From Zoogloea ramigera (GTDB taxonomy: Bacteria; Pseudomonadota; Gammaproteobacteria; Burkholderiales; Rhodocyclaceae): DNA of 64,000 bases. The stretch is from NCBI RefSeq assembly GCF_006539865.1, contig NZ_BJNV01000014.1, positions 31,107-95,106 on the forward strand, given 5' to 3'. Under the pieces are notes generated by a model. That model saw nothing but the letters and a program-made list of their open reading frames with translations. It was not told the origin of the DNA and did not search any database. Of this stretch, positions 1 through 10,518 are shown piece by piece. Positions within the stretch are counted from its first letter, which is position 1, and every line of letters starts with the position of its first letter. The position numbers and the translations under genes are program-made.

Positions 1-2
1 CC

Positions 3-1039
3 CGGCGCGAGGCGCTGGTGCTCGAGATCGAGCCCGCCGGCTACCTCGCCAGCAGCACCGCCGACCCGGCCCGCCTGCACAGCGCCGGCCGGATGTTCAC
101 CGCCCTGCTGCGCGCCGAGGCCCGCTACCGCATGGCCTCGGCCCTGCACATCGAGGCGATCACCCAGGACTTCGAGACCCTCAAGCTCGAACACTCCCGG
201 CTGCTCGCCTCCGAGGCCCGCTACCGCAAGCTGTCCGAAGAGCTCGAAGCCCGCGTGGAGGCCCAGGTGGCCGACCTCGAGGCCCGCCAGCAGCAGCTCT
301 ACCAGGCCGAAAAGCTCGCCTCGATCGGCCAGCTCGCTGCCGGCACGGCCCACGAGATCAACAACCCGCTGGGCTTCGTCAGCAGCAACCTGGGCAGCTT
401 CAAACTCTACCTCGACAAGTTTGCCGCTCTCCACGGGCGGCTGGCCGAGGGCGAGGCGGCGTGGCAGAGCCTCGACCTCGACTTCGTCCTCGAGGACGGC
501 GCCGAGCTGCTCGCCGACTGCACCACCGGGCTCGAGCGGATCGCCCGCATCGTGGCCGACCTCAAGAGCTTCTCGAACGAGGGCCGGCCGCCCACCGAGC
601 TGGCCGACCTCAACGGCTGCCTGCAGCACGCGGTGAGCGTGGTCGGCACGCCGCCGGCCGGCATCCAGCTGCACACCTCGCTCGCTCCGCTGCCGCAGCT
701 CGCCTGCAACCCGGGGCACCTCAACCAGGTCTTCTTCAGCCTGATCCGCAACGCCATGCAGGCCATCCAGGACGCCGGCCGGCCGGGCACCGTGGGCATC
801 GCCAGCGAGGCCAGCCCCGCCGGCATCCACATCCGCATCGCCGACGACGGCGTCGGCATGAGCCCGGCCCAACTGGCGAAGGCCTTCGAGCCCTTCTACA
901 CCACCCGCGCCATTGGCACCGGCACCGGGCTCGGCCTGTCCACCGCCCGCAACATCGTGCTCGCCCACCACGGAAGCATCGAGCTGGCCAGCACCCCGGG
1001 CGCGGGCACCACGGCAACGCTCTTCTTTCCGACCGCGCC

Positions 1040-1043
<4 letters not shown>
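3..1043 (+). CDS. Sensor histidine kinase, 5' end outside the window
   Basis: The reading frame is open to the left edge, so the N-terminus is missing; a GTG at 18 is the first in-window start but is probably internal. Counting from that GTG, 341 residues are visible. A coiled coil (about 55-100) leads into a HisKA dimerisation helix with phospho-acceptor His112 in AHEINNP, then a HATPase domain with DDGVGM (276-281) and GTGLGLS (302-308). No membrane segment is visible in this part. The stop overlaps the next start as ATGA, so the kinase is translationally coupled to the receiver-ATPase gene and is its probable phosphodonor (inference). The input domain lies upstream and is unknown. Confidence 0.85.
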
Positions 1044-3286
<2,243 letters not shown>

Positions 3287-3290
3287 GCCT

Positions 3291-3307
3291 GCCCGGCGAC
3301 ACCGGGC
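3291..3307. terminator. Possible hairpin between convergent genes
   Basis: A 6-bp stem GCCCGG / CCGGGC with a 5-base loop sits in the 30-bp gap between the ATPase stop and the chemoreceptor stop. There is no T-run, so this is weak as an intrinsic terminator. Confidence 0.25.
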
Positions 3308-3316
3308 CAAAAGCCC

Positions 3317-4654
3317 TCAGCGGCCTGCCGGATGCCCCATCTCGACGGCCTCGGACATGCGCTGGATCACATCGACAACGCGCCGGGCGTCCTCGCGGAT
3401 GCGCTTGATCGCGCTCCCCGCGGTATTGGCCAGCGCCACCCCTTCGGCAACCTGGGTCAGGCCGGCGCTCATGTTGGCGGTCACGGCCCGGTTCTCGACC
3501 TCGATGGCGGCGACCATGCGGGTGATTTCCTGGGTGGACTTGGCGGTGCGCTCGGCCAGCTTGCGCACCTCGTCCGCCACCACCGCGAAGCCCCGCCCCG
3601 ACTCGCCGGCCCGCGCCGCCTCGATGGCCGCGTTGAGCGCCAGCAGGTTGGTCTGGTCGGCGATCTCCTTGATGGTGTTGGTGATCGAGGAGATCTCGGC
3701 GGTGCGCTGCCCGAAGCTCGCCACCTGGGCCGCGGCATCGTCCACCGCCTGGGCGATGGTCTGGATCTTGGCCACGGTTTCGAGAATGATGGCCTCGCCC
3801 TCGGACGAGATCTTCTCGGTCTCGACCGCCGCCTCCGAAGCCATCGCTGCGCTCTCCTGCTCGGCCCGGTAACGCAGCACCTGCCCGGTCACATCGGAGG
3901 CGGTCTTGACGATCCGCTCGATCTTGCCATCGAGATCGAAGACCGGGTTGTAGCTCGCCTCCAGCCAGATCGGTTCACCCCGCCGGGTGACCCGGCCAAA
4001 CTGGCCGCTGATGAAGCGCCCGGACCGCAGGCTGGCCCAGAACGCCGTATATTCGGGGCTCGCCGCGTGGCCGGCCTCGCAGAACATCCGGTGATGCTGG
4101 CCCACCACCTCGCCGGCTCCGTAGCCCATCAGGTCGAGGAAGTTGTCGTTGGCCCGCAAAACGGTGCCATCCGGCGTGAACTCGACGACAGCCATCGAGC
4201 GCTCGATCGCCTTGACCAGGGCGGTCGTGCGGATCGCCTCCTCGACCTGCTCGGTCACATCGATGGCGAACTTGATGATCCGCGTCACCTTGCCACTGCC
4301 CTCATCCAGCACCGGGTTGTAGGTTGCCTCCAGCCAGACCACCCGGCCCGACTGGTGACGGCGCTTGAAGCGCCCGCGAAAATACTGGCCGGCCCGCAGG
4401 TCGGCCCAGAACTGCTGGTAAACCGGGGAGCTCACGTAGTCGGGCTCGCACAGGGCCGCGTGCTTCTGGCCCACCAGCGCCCCGGGCGCAAAGCCCATGA
4501 CGGCGCTGAAGTTGTCGTTGGCGGCCAGCACGACGCCCTCCGGGCTCAGTTCAACCACCGCCGTCGAGCGGTCCAAGGCACGCCGGACGGCAAGCTGCTC
4601 TGCGCGCTCCGTCTCAAGTTGCGCCACCCGCTGCTTCCACTCTCCACAAAACAT
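3317..4654 (-). CDS. Soluble methyl-accepting chemotaxis protein with two PAS domains
   Basis: A 445-residue chemoreceptor without membrane segments. Two consecutive PAS domains (about 20-130 and 145-250), similar to each other, share the pattern ...[15 protein letters not shown]... and ...WLEA(T/S)YNPV(L/F)D..., like BdlA/Aer-type energy or redox sensors. They are followed by a short MCP signalling domain with the conserved hairpin tip [20 protein letters not shown]. The ATG at 4654 is preferred over an in-frame TTG at 4672 because GAGGGAG lies five bases upstream of it. No HAMP domain is seen. The ligand or cofactor (for example FAD or haem) cannot be decided from sequence alone. It would signal through CheA/CheW encoded elsewhere. 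Confidence 0.87.
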   Translation of the reverse strand: MFCGEWKQRVAQLETERAEQLAVRRALDRSTAVVELSPEGVVLAANDNFSAVMGFAPGALVGQKHAALCEPDYVSSPVYQQFWADLRAGQYFRGRFKRRHQSGRVVWLEATYNPVLDEGSGKVTRIIKFAIDVTEQVEEAIRTTALVKAIERSMAVVEFTPDGTVLRANDNFLDLMGYGAGEVVGQHHRMFCEAGHAASPEYTAFWASLRSGRFISGQFGRVTRRGEPIWLEASYNPVFDLDGKIERIVKTASDVTGQVLRYRAEQESAAMASEAAVETEKISSEGEAIILETVAKIQTIAQAVDDAAAQVASFGQRTAEISSITNTIKEIADQTNLLALNAAIEAARAGESGRGFAVVADEVRKLAERTAKSTQEITRMVAAIEVENRAVTANMSAGLTQVAEGVALANTAGSAIKRIREDARRVVDVIQRMSEAVEMGHPAGR

Positions 4655-4903
4655 CTTTACTCCCTCGCTCAACGCCGGACCCCGTCGGGGCCGGGCCGGA
4701 TTTGACTCTCACCTTGAGTGGTTACGGTAAATCCACGGCTTCCTTGACCCTGGACAGGGTGAGGTCGGGCGTTTTCTCGCCGCGCCCCACCCTGGCGTGC
4801 CTGGCAACCGGCCCCATGGGGCTAGAATCGTGGCCTTGGGCTGGCAGGCTGCCCCCGCAGGCGCGGCCTTCCGGCAAACCCCTGGCCCCTGGCCCGACAC
4901 ACC

Positions 4904-5950
4904 ATGCCCCCTTGCTTCCGCCCGGCCTGTTTCAAACGCGCGCTGCTCGCCCTGCTCGCGAGCCTCGCGCCCCTGGCCTGGGCCGAACCCTTCAGCGCCT
5001 CCGCGCAGATCGTCGCGGGCGACGTGGGCACGGCGCGCTCCGAGGCGGTGCGGGAGATTTTGTGGGAGGCCGGGATGCGCGGGGGCGCCGTGGTGCACAG
5101 CCAGTCGGCGCTGATCGGCGGCAGCCTCCACGAAACCACGCTGGTCCGCTCGGCCTTCCGCATCAAGAGGTTTCAGATCCTCCACGAGGAGATCGCCGAC
5201 GATCGCCTGCGGCTCACCGCCGACATCGAGCAGGAGGAAGCCGCTGCCGCCGGCTGCGCCGCCGCCCTGCCGCTCCAGAATATCGCCTACGCCTGGGAAG
5301 GCATCGTCGGCGGGCGGACATCCGACGCCGACGACCAGGCCGGCATGGTTCTCGGCGCCGCGATCGGGCGCGAACTGCGGGCCAGCGCCGCGTCTTATCT
5401 GCAAACCCCCGGCGCTCCGCAAGCCGACGCCATCTACCGGATCGGCGCCGCCCTCGAGCTTCCCGGCCATGCTGCGGCCGGCGGGGTGCTGCGGCTGCAG
5501 CTGCGGGGCGCCACGGTGGACCGCCTGATAAAGGAAATCCGCCTCCCGGCCGGGCCCTCGCCGCTGGCCCGTCAGGAGGAATCCAACCTCGGCTACGCGC
5601 TGCTGCGCCAGTGGGTGCCCACCGCCGCCACCCGGCAGCTGGCCGGCGAAGCGGCAAGGCAGCTCGCCGAGACGGTCCGCTGCCTCCCCGCCTTGCTGCG
5701 GATACCGCGCCTGGAGCCGGACGGCGGTTTCAGCCTGACGACGCGCGCCCCGCTGGACCTGGGCCAGCGCGGGCTGGTGCTGTTCTTTGCCGCCTGGCCC
5801 GTGGCCGAGGGCGGCACGGTGGATCTGCTGCAGGCCGACGGCTACCTCAAGCCGCAGCAGGTCGATGACCACAGCCTGCGCTTCCCCGGCGGACCACGGC
5901 AGCCCGGCAAAAAGTACCCGCTCGGCGGCGGCTACTTGCTCGTCCTGTAG
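4904..5950 (+). CDS. flgT: FlgT-like flagellar H-ring protein
   Basis: A 348-residue secreted protein with a signal peptide ending ALA-like at LAWA/EPF (about residue 27). The mature N-terminus (QIVAGDVGTARSEAVREIL) is the pattern of the FlgT N-terminal domain, a repeated SHS2-like fold in which an early segment directs alternating basic/acidic helix-sheet pairs. In Vibrio FlgT forms the H-ring around the LP ring and is needed for motility. The C-terminal half (about 230-345) looks like the FlgT C-terminal beta domain. The assignment is supported by flgO- and flgP-like genes immediately beyond it on the other strand. Divergence from Vibrio FlgT is large, so the exact name is probable rather than certain. 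The 249-bp gap before it must hold the divergent promoters for this gene and the chemoreceptor. Confidence 0.65.
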   Translation: MPPCFRPACFKRALLALLASLAPLAWAEPFSASAQIVAGDVGTARSEAVREILWEAGMRGGAVVHSQSALIGGSLHETTLVRSAFRIKRFQILHEEIADDRLRLTADIEQEEAAAAGCAAALPLQNIAYAWEGIVGGRTSDADDQAGMVLGAAIGRELRASAASYLQTPGAPQADAIYRIGAALELPGHAAAGGVLRLQLRGATVDRLIKEIRLPAGPSPLARQEESNLGYALLRQWVPTAATRQLAGEAARQLAETVRCLPALLRIPRLEPDGGFSLTTRAPLDLGQRGLVLFFAAWPVAEGGTVDLLQADGYLKPQQVDDHSLRFPGGPRQPGKKYPLGGGYLLVL

Positions 5951-5978
5951 CCCCCGCCCCGCAGCCCGGGCGGCGCCG

Positions 5979-6602
5979 TCAGCGGATGAAGACGGTGTTG
6001 GGCTTGAGCGGCGGCACCACATTGCGCTCGACCACCACCTTCTCGACCGCGCCGCGGTTGGCGTCGCTCAGGATGTAGTTGAGGTCGCGGTTGTTGAGAA
6101 AGGCCTGGCCCGACGAGACGATGACCCCGCTGTCGGCCTGGATCAGGCGCGCGTTGATGACGACCCCGTCGCCGTTGCGGGCAACCGTGCCGGCCAGAAA
6201 GTAATGGATGTTGTGGTTGCGGCGCAGCTCGGCCACGTCGCGGCTGAACACGAAATCACCATTGCTGCGCACCTTGACGTGGTCCCGGGCCTTGAAGTCG
6301 ACCACCCCGAAGCCGCGCACGTACATCTCGTGCATCAGGTTCTCGGCCAGCGTCATGCCCAGCCTGTCGGTCTCGTCGAGGGACGTCATGTTGACGAAGG
6401 ACGCCACCGCGATGCGGCTGTCGGAGACGTTCTTGATGTCCCGGTTGCGCGCCAGCTGGGTGGCCAGGAAGCTGCTGACCTGGTTGAGGGTGTTCGACGC
6501 CGAACCCCCGCCGATCTGCACCGTGGCCGGAAACACCGGGAAGTCGGCCAGCGCGTTGGAACACAGCAGGGCGGCGCCCAGCGCCAGAATGATCTTTCTC
6601 AT
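5979..6602 (-). CDS. flgO: FlgO-family outer-membrane protein
   Basis: A 207-residue exported protein with a signal peptide (1-19, ending ALA). The mature part carries the FlgO domain: a long helix with (V)SSFLATQLARNRD, a strand RIAVASFVNM, an LGMTLAENLMHEMYVRGFGVVDF helix-strand, and a later GTVARNGDGVVINARLI segment. FlgO is an outer-membrane component next to FlgP and FlgT in Vibrio and Campylobacter-type flagella. RBS AAGGAGA lies nine bases before the ATG. It is the last gene of a minus-strand trio flgP - lipoprotein - flgO and converges on flgT with a 28-bp gap. Confidence 0.75.
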   Translation of the reverse strand: MRKIILALGAALLCSNALADFPVFPATVQIGGGSASNTLNQVSSFLATQLARNRDIKNVSDSRIAVASFVNMTSLDETDRLGMTLAENLMHEMYVRGFGVVDFKARDHVKVRSNGDFVFSRDVAELRRNHNIHYFLAGTVARNGDGVVINARLIQADSGVIVSSGQAFLNNRDLNYILSDANRGAVEKVVVERNVVPPLKPNTVFIR

Positions 6603-6617
6603 GCTCGTTCTCCTTGT

Positions 6618-6842
6618 TTATCGCGCGCAGGCGCTGTCGGCACGAACCGAAACCTGGAAGCGGGAGCACACCTGGCACGGCGACACCTGGGTGACGTCCT
6701 GGACGTTGCGGGTGCACTCGGCGACGGGCCGGTCTACATAGACGACCTCTTTCGGGGCGCCGCAGCAGTCTTGCTGCGTGGCAACCGTGCTGCAGCCGGA
6801 CAACAGCGCGGAGAGCAAGAGGGCGGTGGTCAGGATTTTCAT
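6618..6842 (-). CDS. Small lipoprotein in the flgO/flgP operon
   Basis: A 74-residue protein starting at an ATG with AAAGGA upstream. The signal sequence ends in the lipobox LLSGC, so Cys17 should be lipidated. The mature part is Cys-rich (CC near residue 24, later C..C pairs) and has no family I recognise. It lies between flgP and flgO, 15 bp before flgO, so an outer-membrane ring or anchoring role is plausible by position only. A frame extension to 6911 exists but lacks an RBS and would mask the signal peptide. Confidence 0.72.
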   Translation of the reverse strand: MKILTTALLLSALLSGCSTVATQQDCCGAPKEVVYVDRPVAECTRNVQDVTQVSPCQVCSRFQVSVRADSACAR

Positions 6843-6907
6843 GTTGTTTTTTCCTTTACGATGGATTCGAGGCCCCGGACTGCACCAGCTCGCCCGGGGC
6901 AGGTCAG

Positions 6908-7294
6908 TCAATACCGGACGTCGAGCTCGGCGACGGCCTGGTAGATCCCGGGTTCCACGGGCTCGACCCGGATGAAGCGGACGCCCTTCAGCGTCGCGCC
7001 CGACTCCACCACGATGCTGTCCGTGCCCATCTCGGATTTCTCCGACTGGCTGCGCGACTGCAGCGTGACACCGTGGGCCTGCTCGGCCAACGAGCGGATG
7101 GCCTCGAGTTTGGCGGCACGGATGGCGGCGAGCTGCTTCAGGTTGTGCGGGCGTTCGTCATCCGGCCGCACGGCGGCAAGGCCCACGCCGGTGATCCGGA
7201 CACAGCGCTCGTCCGCCCAGCACGGCCCATCGGCCACCGCATTACCCACCAACAGCGCCGCCGACAAACCCAGCATCAAAAGTCGAAAGTTCAT
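6908..7294 (-). CDS. flgP: FlgP-like LPP20-family protein
   Basis: A 128-residue exported protein with a signal peptide (1-21). It has the LPP20/FlgP pattern: a small cysteine loop (CWADERC), then a helix LAAIRAAKLEAIRSLAEQAHG, a central variable strand, and a final strand GIYQAVAELDVRY. FlgP is the outer-membrane disk/ring protein of flagella in Vibrio and Campylobacter. It is first in the minus-strand operon; the 273 bp upstream to 7567 are AT-rich by local standards and should hold the promoter, but I could not find a clean sigma28 or sigma54 site. Confidence 0.7.
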   Translation of the reverse strand: MNFRLLMLGLSAALLVGNAVADGPCWADERCVRITGVGLAAVRPDDERPHNLKQLAAIRAAKLEAIRSLAEQAHGVTLQSRSQSEKSEMGTDSIVVESGATLKGVRFIRVEPVEPGIYQAVAELDVRY

Positions 7295-7567
7295 ATGCGT
7301 ACAGCAGAACCCAGATGCATGGGTTTCGGCATATATCCGTCGATCTTGAGGTTTTTAATGTATTTAATGTTTTTTGTGGGCCATCGCAGCCTTTGATGGC
7401 TGGCGCGATGCAAGGGATGCCCTGGCGATCACCGGAATCCTCCAGACATGCCAGGACACAGGCCTGCGCCGCAGCAGGCCCGGGGCTCAATCAAGGGCAA
7501 GCGCTCGAAAGCGCGCAAGGGGTAGCGATCGCTTCGATGGGGCCAGGCCGGTGGCACCAGGTGCAGA

Positions 7568-7933
7568 TCAGCGCGGGAGGTGACGCTTCAACCAGCCGAC
7601 AACCTCATGCAGCTCGTCGTCCTCCTGGACCTGCGCAGCAAAAGCCTTGCAGATCGCCTCATCCACCAGCACACGCTCCGCCAGCACCAGAAAATCCGCC
7701 AGCCTCGAAGGGTCGTGGAGCAGCCTGACGGCAAGCCGGAAAGCCAGCCGGCTCGGCACGCAGTACCAGATGTCGTAGTACAGATCGACGAGCCCCGCAC
7801 ACGGAACAACCGGCAGCAAGGCGGCAAGCTGCGGCAGGAACTCGGGGTCCGGCCCGTAGCTGAGGAGGTTGTCCAGCTCGGCGCGGACAGCGGGCGGCTG
7901 ATCGTCCAGCCAGGCGGTAGTGGAAGCGGTCAT
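7568..7933 (-). CDS. Hypothetical 121-residue protein
   Basis: No family recognised. The protein is predicted soluble and helical, rich in Leu and acidic residues, with the cluster DLYYDIWYCVPSRLAFRLAVRLL in its middle and a C-terminal VVGWLKRHLPR. ATG at 7933 is preferred over a TTG at 7963 although neither has a clear RBS. Base composition matches the host, so it probably lies just outside the decayed island that begins near 8000. Confidence 0.55.
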   Translation of the reverse strand: MTASTTAWLDDQPPAVRAELDNLLSYGPDPEFLPQLAALLPVVPCAGLVDLYYDIWYCVPSRLAFRLAVRLLHDPSRLADFLVLAERVLVDEAICKAFAAQVQEDDELHEVVGWLKRHLPR

Positions 7934-8029
7934 GATGGGTGGAGTGAAGGTGGCCGGGCGCAAGGATACCGGGGCTTGCGGGCGGGATCTCGATTGCGGC
8001 CGTTGGCGCAGCAGCCTGACGACCAGTTA

Positions 8030-8748
8030 GGGGAACTCGCCAAGCCGCTGGAAGTTTTTGGCGCTGCGCTTATCTACACGATCCGCCCCCAGGGCATGCG
8101 CACCTATCTGGACCTGCACGGCCAGACCGCCAAGGTTCGCGCCAACCGGGAGTGCGCCCTGCTGTCCCATATCTTCAACCAGGCGCGGGCATGGGGTTAC
8201 ACCGACGCCCCGAACCCCTGCGCGGGCATCAAGGGTCACAAGGAAACCGGGCGTGACCGCTACGTGGAAGACGACGAATTCAGGGCAGTTTGGGAGAAAG
8301 GGCATTACACCCTGCAGGATGCGATGGATCTGGCCCTACTGACGGGCCAGCGCCCCGCCGACGTGCTCAAGCTGACCCGCGCCGACATCCGGGACGGCGC
8401 GCTGCACCTCAAGCAGAACAAGACAGGGCAGAAACTCGCCATCGAGATCACAGGGGAGCTTGCCCAAGTGATCGAGCGGACACCAGCCGGCCGGCGAAGA
8501 TCAAGGGCGCCTGGCTGATTCAGGACGAGAGCGGTCAGCCTCTCACCTACTGGATGCTGCGGAATCGGTTTGACGAGGCCAGGGAAGCCGCTGGGGCAAC
8601 TTTTCAGTTTCGGGATATTCGGGCCAAGGCGGCAACGGATACAGGCGACCTTGGACACGCTCAGAAACTACTAGGGCACAAAACGCGGGACATGACAGAG
8701 CACTACACACGCAGTCGACGGGGTGAAAAAGTTAAACCGTTGAGATGA
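8030..8748 (+). pseudogene. Broken tyrosine integrase (phage/island type)
   Basis: Two frames together encode the core-binding and catalytic parts of a P4/phage-type tyrosine recombinase. The first frame (to about 8490) has LSHIFNQARAWGY, the proline-rich NPCAGIKGHKE and the first catalytic Arg in LLTGQRPADVL. The second frame (about 8495 to 8748) has FQFRDIRAKAATD (second Arg), LLGHKT (His) and the nucleophile Tyr in MTEHYTR. The frames are joined by an indel near 8480-8495, and the N-terminal arm-binding domain is missing, so the gene is both truncated and frameshifted. It marks an old integration event beside the tRNA-Phe gene to the right. Confidence 0.8.
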
Positions 8749-8767
8749 AGGGCGCTATACGCCCTTC
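8747..8767. terminator. Hairpin at the end of the integrase remnant
   Basis: A perfect 8-bp stem GAAGGGCG / CGCCCTTC with loop CTATA overlaps the integrase stop. There is no long T-run, so it may act as a terminator or simply be a leftover site of the island. Confidence 0.35.
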
Positions 8768-8921
8768 TCCGACATCTATGATCGATAGCCCAATAACCGG
8801 AGTTCGTTTGAACTCGGCTAGTTAGCTGGTGCTCAGGCACCATTCGCGTCTTGTTACCCGGTAGAGGGCTGACCAACATAGCCCAACCCCAAAAGCTCGC
8901 CAAATCGAAAACCACGTTCAA

Positions 8922-9980
8922 CTATTCGATGTTACGAACCAACCTCTGTATGTTCGGAACTTGCTTATCAAGTTGACTTTGGTTCACGACAATCGACTTT
9001 CCAGCCACGTTGGCACGGCCCGATGGGAGAACAGAGATTGGAACGCCTCGTGCTCCGGATACGACCGATGCCGTATTCGCGTCATTAACCTCGTACTGAA
9101 ACATTGCTTTAAAGGTCCGTTTGTTCGTCGGAGCCGGGGCGCCATTTGGATGAAGGCAGAATACATTTGGTTTGGTCTGCCAGACACCCCAGACCTCATC
9201 GCCAATTTCATCCACAACAGTCTTGAATGCCGATGCTGAAGAATTATTCATTTGCGTCAACCTATTCCCGATATACATATATATCTCTGGAACTCGCATC
9301 CGAAACTGGTTGTTGTTAATCACAAACTCTGAGAGCGGGTCGGTTGGCAAGCGACGCACGCCGTAAACAAGCGACAGGACCGCTTTTACAGCACGCTTTG
9401 ACGAACCATCTGCTGAGAACGGGATAAGCAATCGCTCTGCCGCGCTTAACGCCAATTCCGTGTAAATCGAGAAACTCGGATTGCAGTCAATGAACACACA
9501 CGAATCTTCATGATTCCAGTGCGTCAAAATGTCCTCAATCAAGTCTGCAACCCACAAGTGCACAATTCGCCACGCCTCTTGAGGACCAGGTCTCGTCGCA
9601 TTCGCAACGCGCGATGCTTGAGTTTCGAGTTGCTCGTCCCCAACAACCAAAAATAGGTTATCTGGCACTGCAGGATTGTAGTTATTTACTTGCGTAAGAT
9701 AGGTAGAGCCCGTGCCCGGCGACTGATAGGGACTTGCAATCCGATCTTCAAGGTAGCCAGAAATCGTGACTCTACGTGTCTGCGAATGGATGGCATTCAA
9801 TCGAGTTTCGCCCTCAACCATGCCGCCGAGCAGCATAGATGAGGAGTTCGCCTGAGGACACATGTCTACAACGAGAACCTTCTTCCCTGGGTTCTGCCGC
9901 GCATATTCGCAGGCAACTTGAAAGGTTAGGTAACTCTTACCCACCCCGCCTTTATTGTTCCAAATTGCGTAAATAGCCAT
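8922..9980 (-). CDS. Orphan ParA/MinD-type P-loop ATPase
   Basis: A 352-residue protein with the deviant Walker A KGGVGKS (10-16), the Walker A' region VLVVDMCPQAN (35-45) and a Walker B-like VFIDCNPSFS. It is longer than chromosomal ParA/Soj (about 255 residues), with an extra C-terminal region of about 80 residues. ATG at 9980 has AGGAGG ten bases upstream; a TTG at 9989 would put the SD one base away and was not used. Base composition and codon use are clearly more AT-rich than neighbours, indicating transfer. There is no ParB partner and no parS-like repeat that I can see, so a plasmid/island partition or defence-linked role is open. Confidence 0.85.
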   Translation of the reverse strand: MAIYAIWNNKGGVGKSYLTFQVACEYARQNPGKKVLVVDMCPQANSSSMLLGGMVEGETRLNAIHSQTRRVTISGYLEDRIASPYQSPGTGSTYLTQVNNYNPAVPDNLFLVVGDEQLETQASRVANATRPGPQEAWRIVHLWVADLIEDILTHWNHEDSCVFIDCNPSFSIYTELALSAAERLLIPFSADGSSKRAVKAVLSLVYGVRRLPTDPLSEFVINNNQFRMRVPEIYMYIGNRLTQMNNSSASAFKTVVDEIGDEVWGVWQTKPNVFCLHPNGAPAPTNKRTFKAMFQYEVNDANTASVVSGARGVPISVLPSGRANVAGKSIVVNQSQLDKQVPNIQRLVRNIE

Positions 9981-10314
9981 GTCTATCAAGCCTCCTTTTG
10001 TTAGTCCAGATGCTACAGGAACCCAGACGCCTACTGTTAAGCAGTTGACGCTCAGGACACTTCAGAGCTCAACGTGTAGTGATTGGGCAACAACCTTTAG
10101 CGCGCGTAGGCACCTTCGGATAGTTTCTAGGCTAGCCGCCTTTACCTTGGCCCGTCCAAGCAATAGCAGCCAGCAAACGCGCAAAGACGAAGACCGCCAT
10201 GGCTGATTACGACGCATAGACGGGGGTTGATGCAAGCACCACCGGCAGCCCTGATCATGAAAAAGACCTCAGCCATGGGAGGCAGCTTTTGTAGAAAACA
10301 AGCCAAAAATGTAG
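9981..10314. other. Non-coding right end of the island
   Basis: About 330 bp with no convincing gene. It should contain the promoter of the ParA gene, whose SD is at 9991-9996. Near 10288-10320 a short motif TGTAGAAAA appears twice, 24 bp apart. I see no second copy of the tRNA-Phe 3' end here or at the island's left side, so the attachment sites cannot be defined. Confidence 0.4.
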
Positions 10315-10351
10315 AAAAGCCGCTTCGCGCACAAAGTGCGGGAAGCGGCTT
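10315..10351 (-). terminator. Intrinsic terminator of tRNA-Phe
   Basis: On the minus strand a 10-bp perfect stem AAGCCGCTTC / GAAGCGGCTT, with an inner GCAC/GTGC pairing, is followed by TTTT. It lies 6 bp past the tRNA 3' end, as expected for a single-gene tRNA transcript. Confidence 0.8.
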
Positions 10352-10357
10352 AGAATC

Positions 10358-10433
10358 TGGTGGCCAGTCGCGGAATCGAACCACGGACACGCGGATTTTC
10401 AATCCGCTGCTCTACCAACTGAGCTAACTGGCC
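10358..10433 (-). tRNA. tRNA-Phe (anticodon GAA)
   Basis: A 76-base tRNA including encoded CCA. The acceptor stem GGCCAGT pairs with ACTGGCC, the D arm has AGCTCAGTTGGTAGAGC, the anticodon stem-loop reads GCGGA-TTGAAAA-TCCGC with GAA as anticodon, and the T arm holds GGTTCGATTCC. Its 3' end faces the ParA/integrase island, the usual orientation for an island integrated at a tRNA gene. Confidence 0.97.
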
Positions 10434-10518
10434 TTCGAGAGCACGCATAATAGACAATCCTGAGGCGCGTGTCAAACAAAATCGTAATCTTTTTGCCTTT
10501 TTTCCCGCAGCAAGTGGC

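Noticed and set aside
461..1039. N-terminal extension of the receiver-ATPase frame to 461
   Set aside because: The frame overlaps the kinase gene in a different phase; Arg/Pro-rich composition and no start signal.
7960..8060. Left attachment site matching the tRNA-Phe 3' end
   Set aside because: I scanned for the T-arm and acceptor sequence and found no repeat of useful length.
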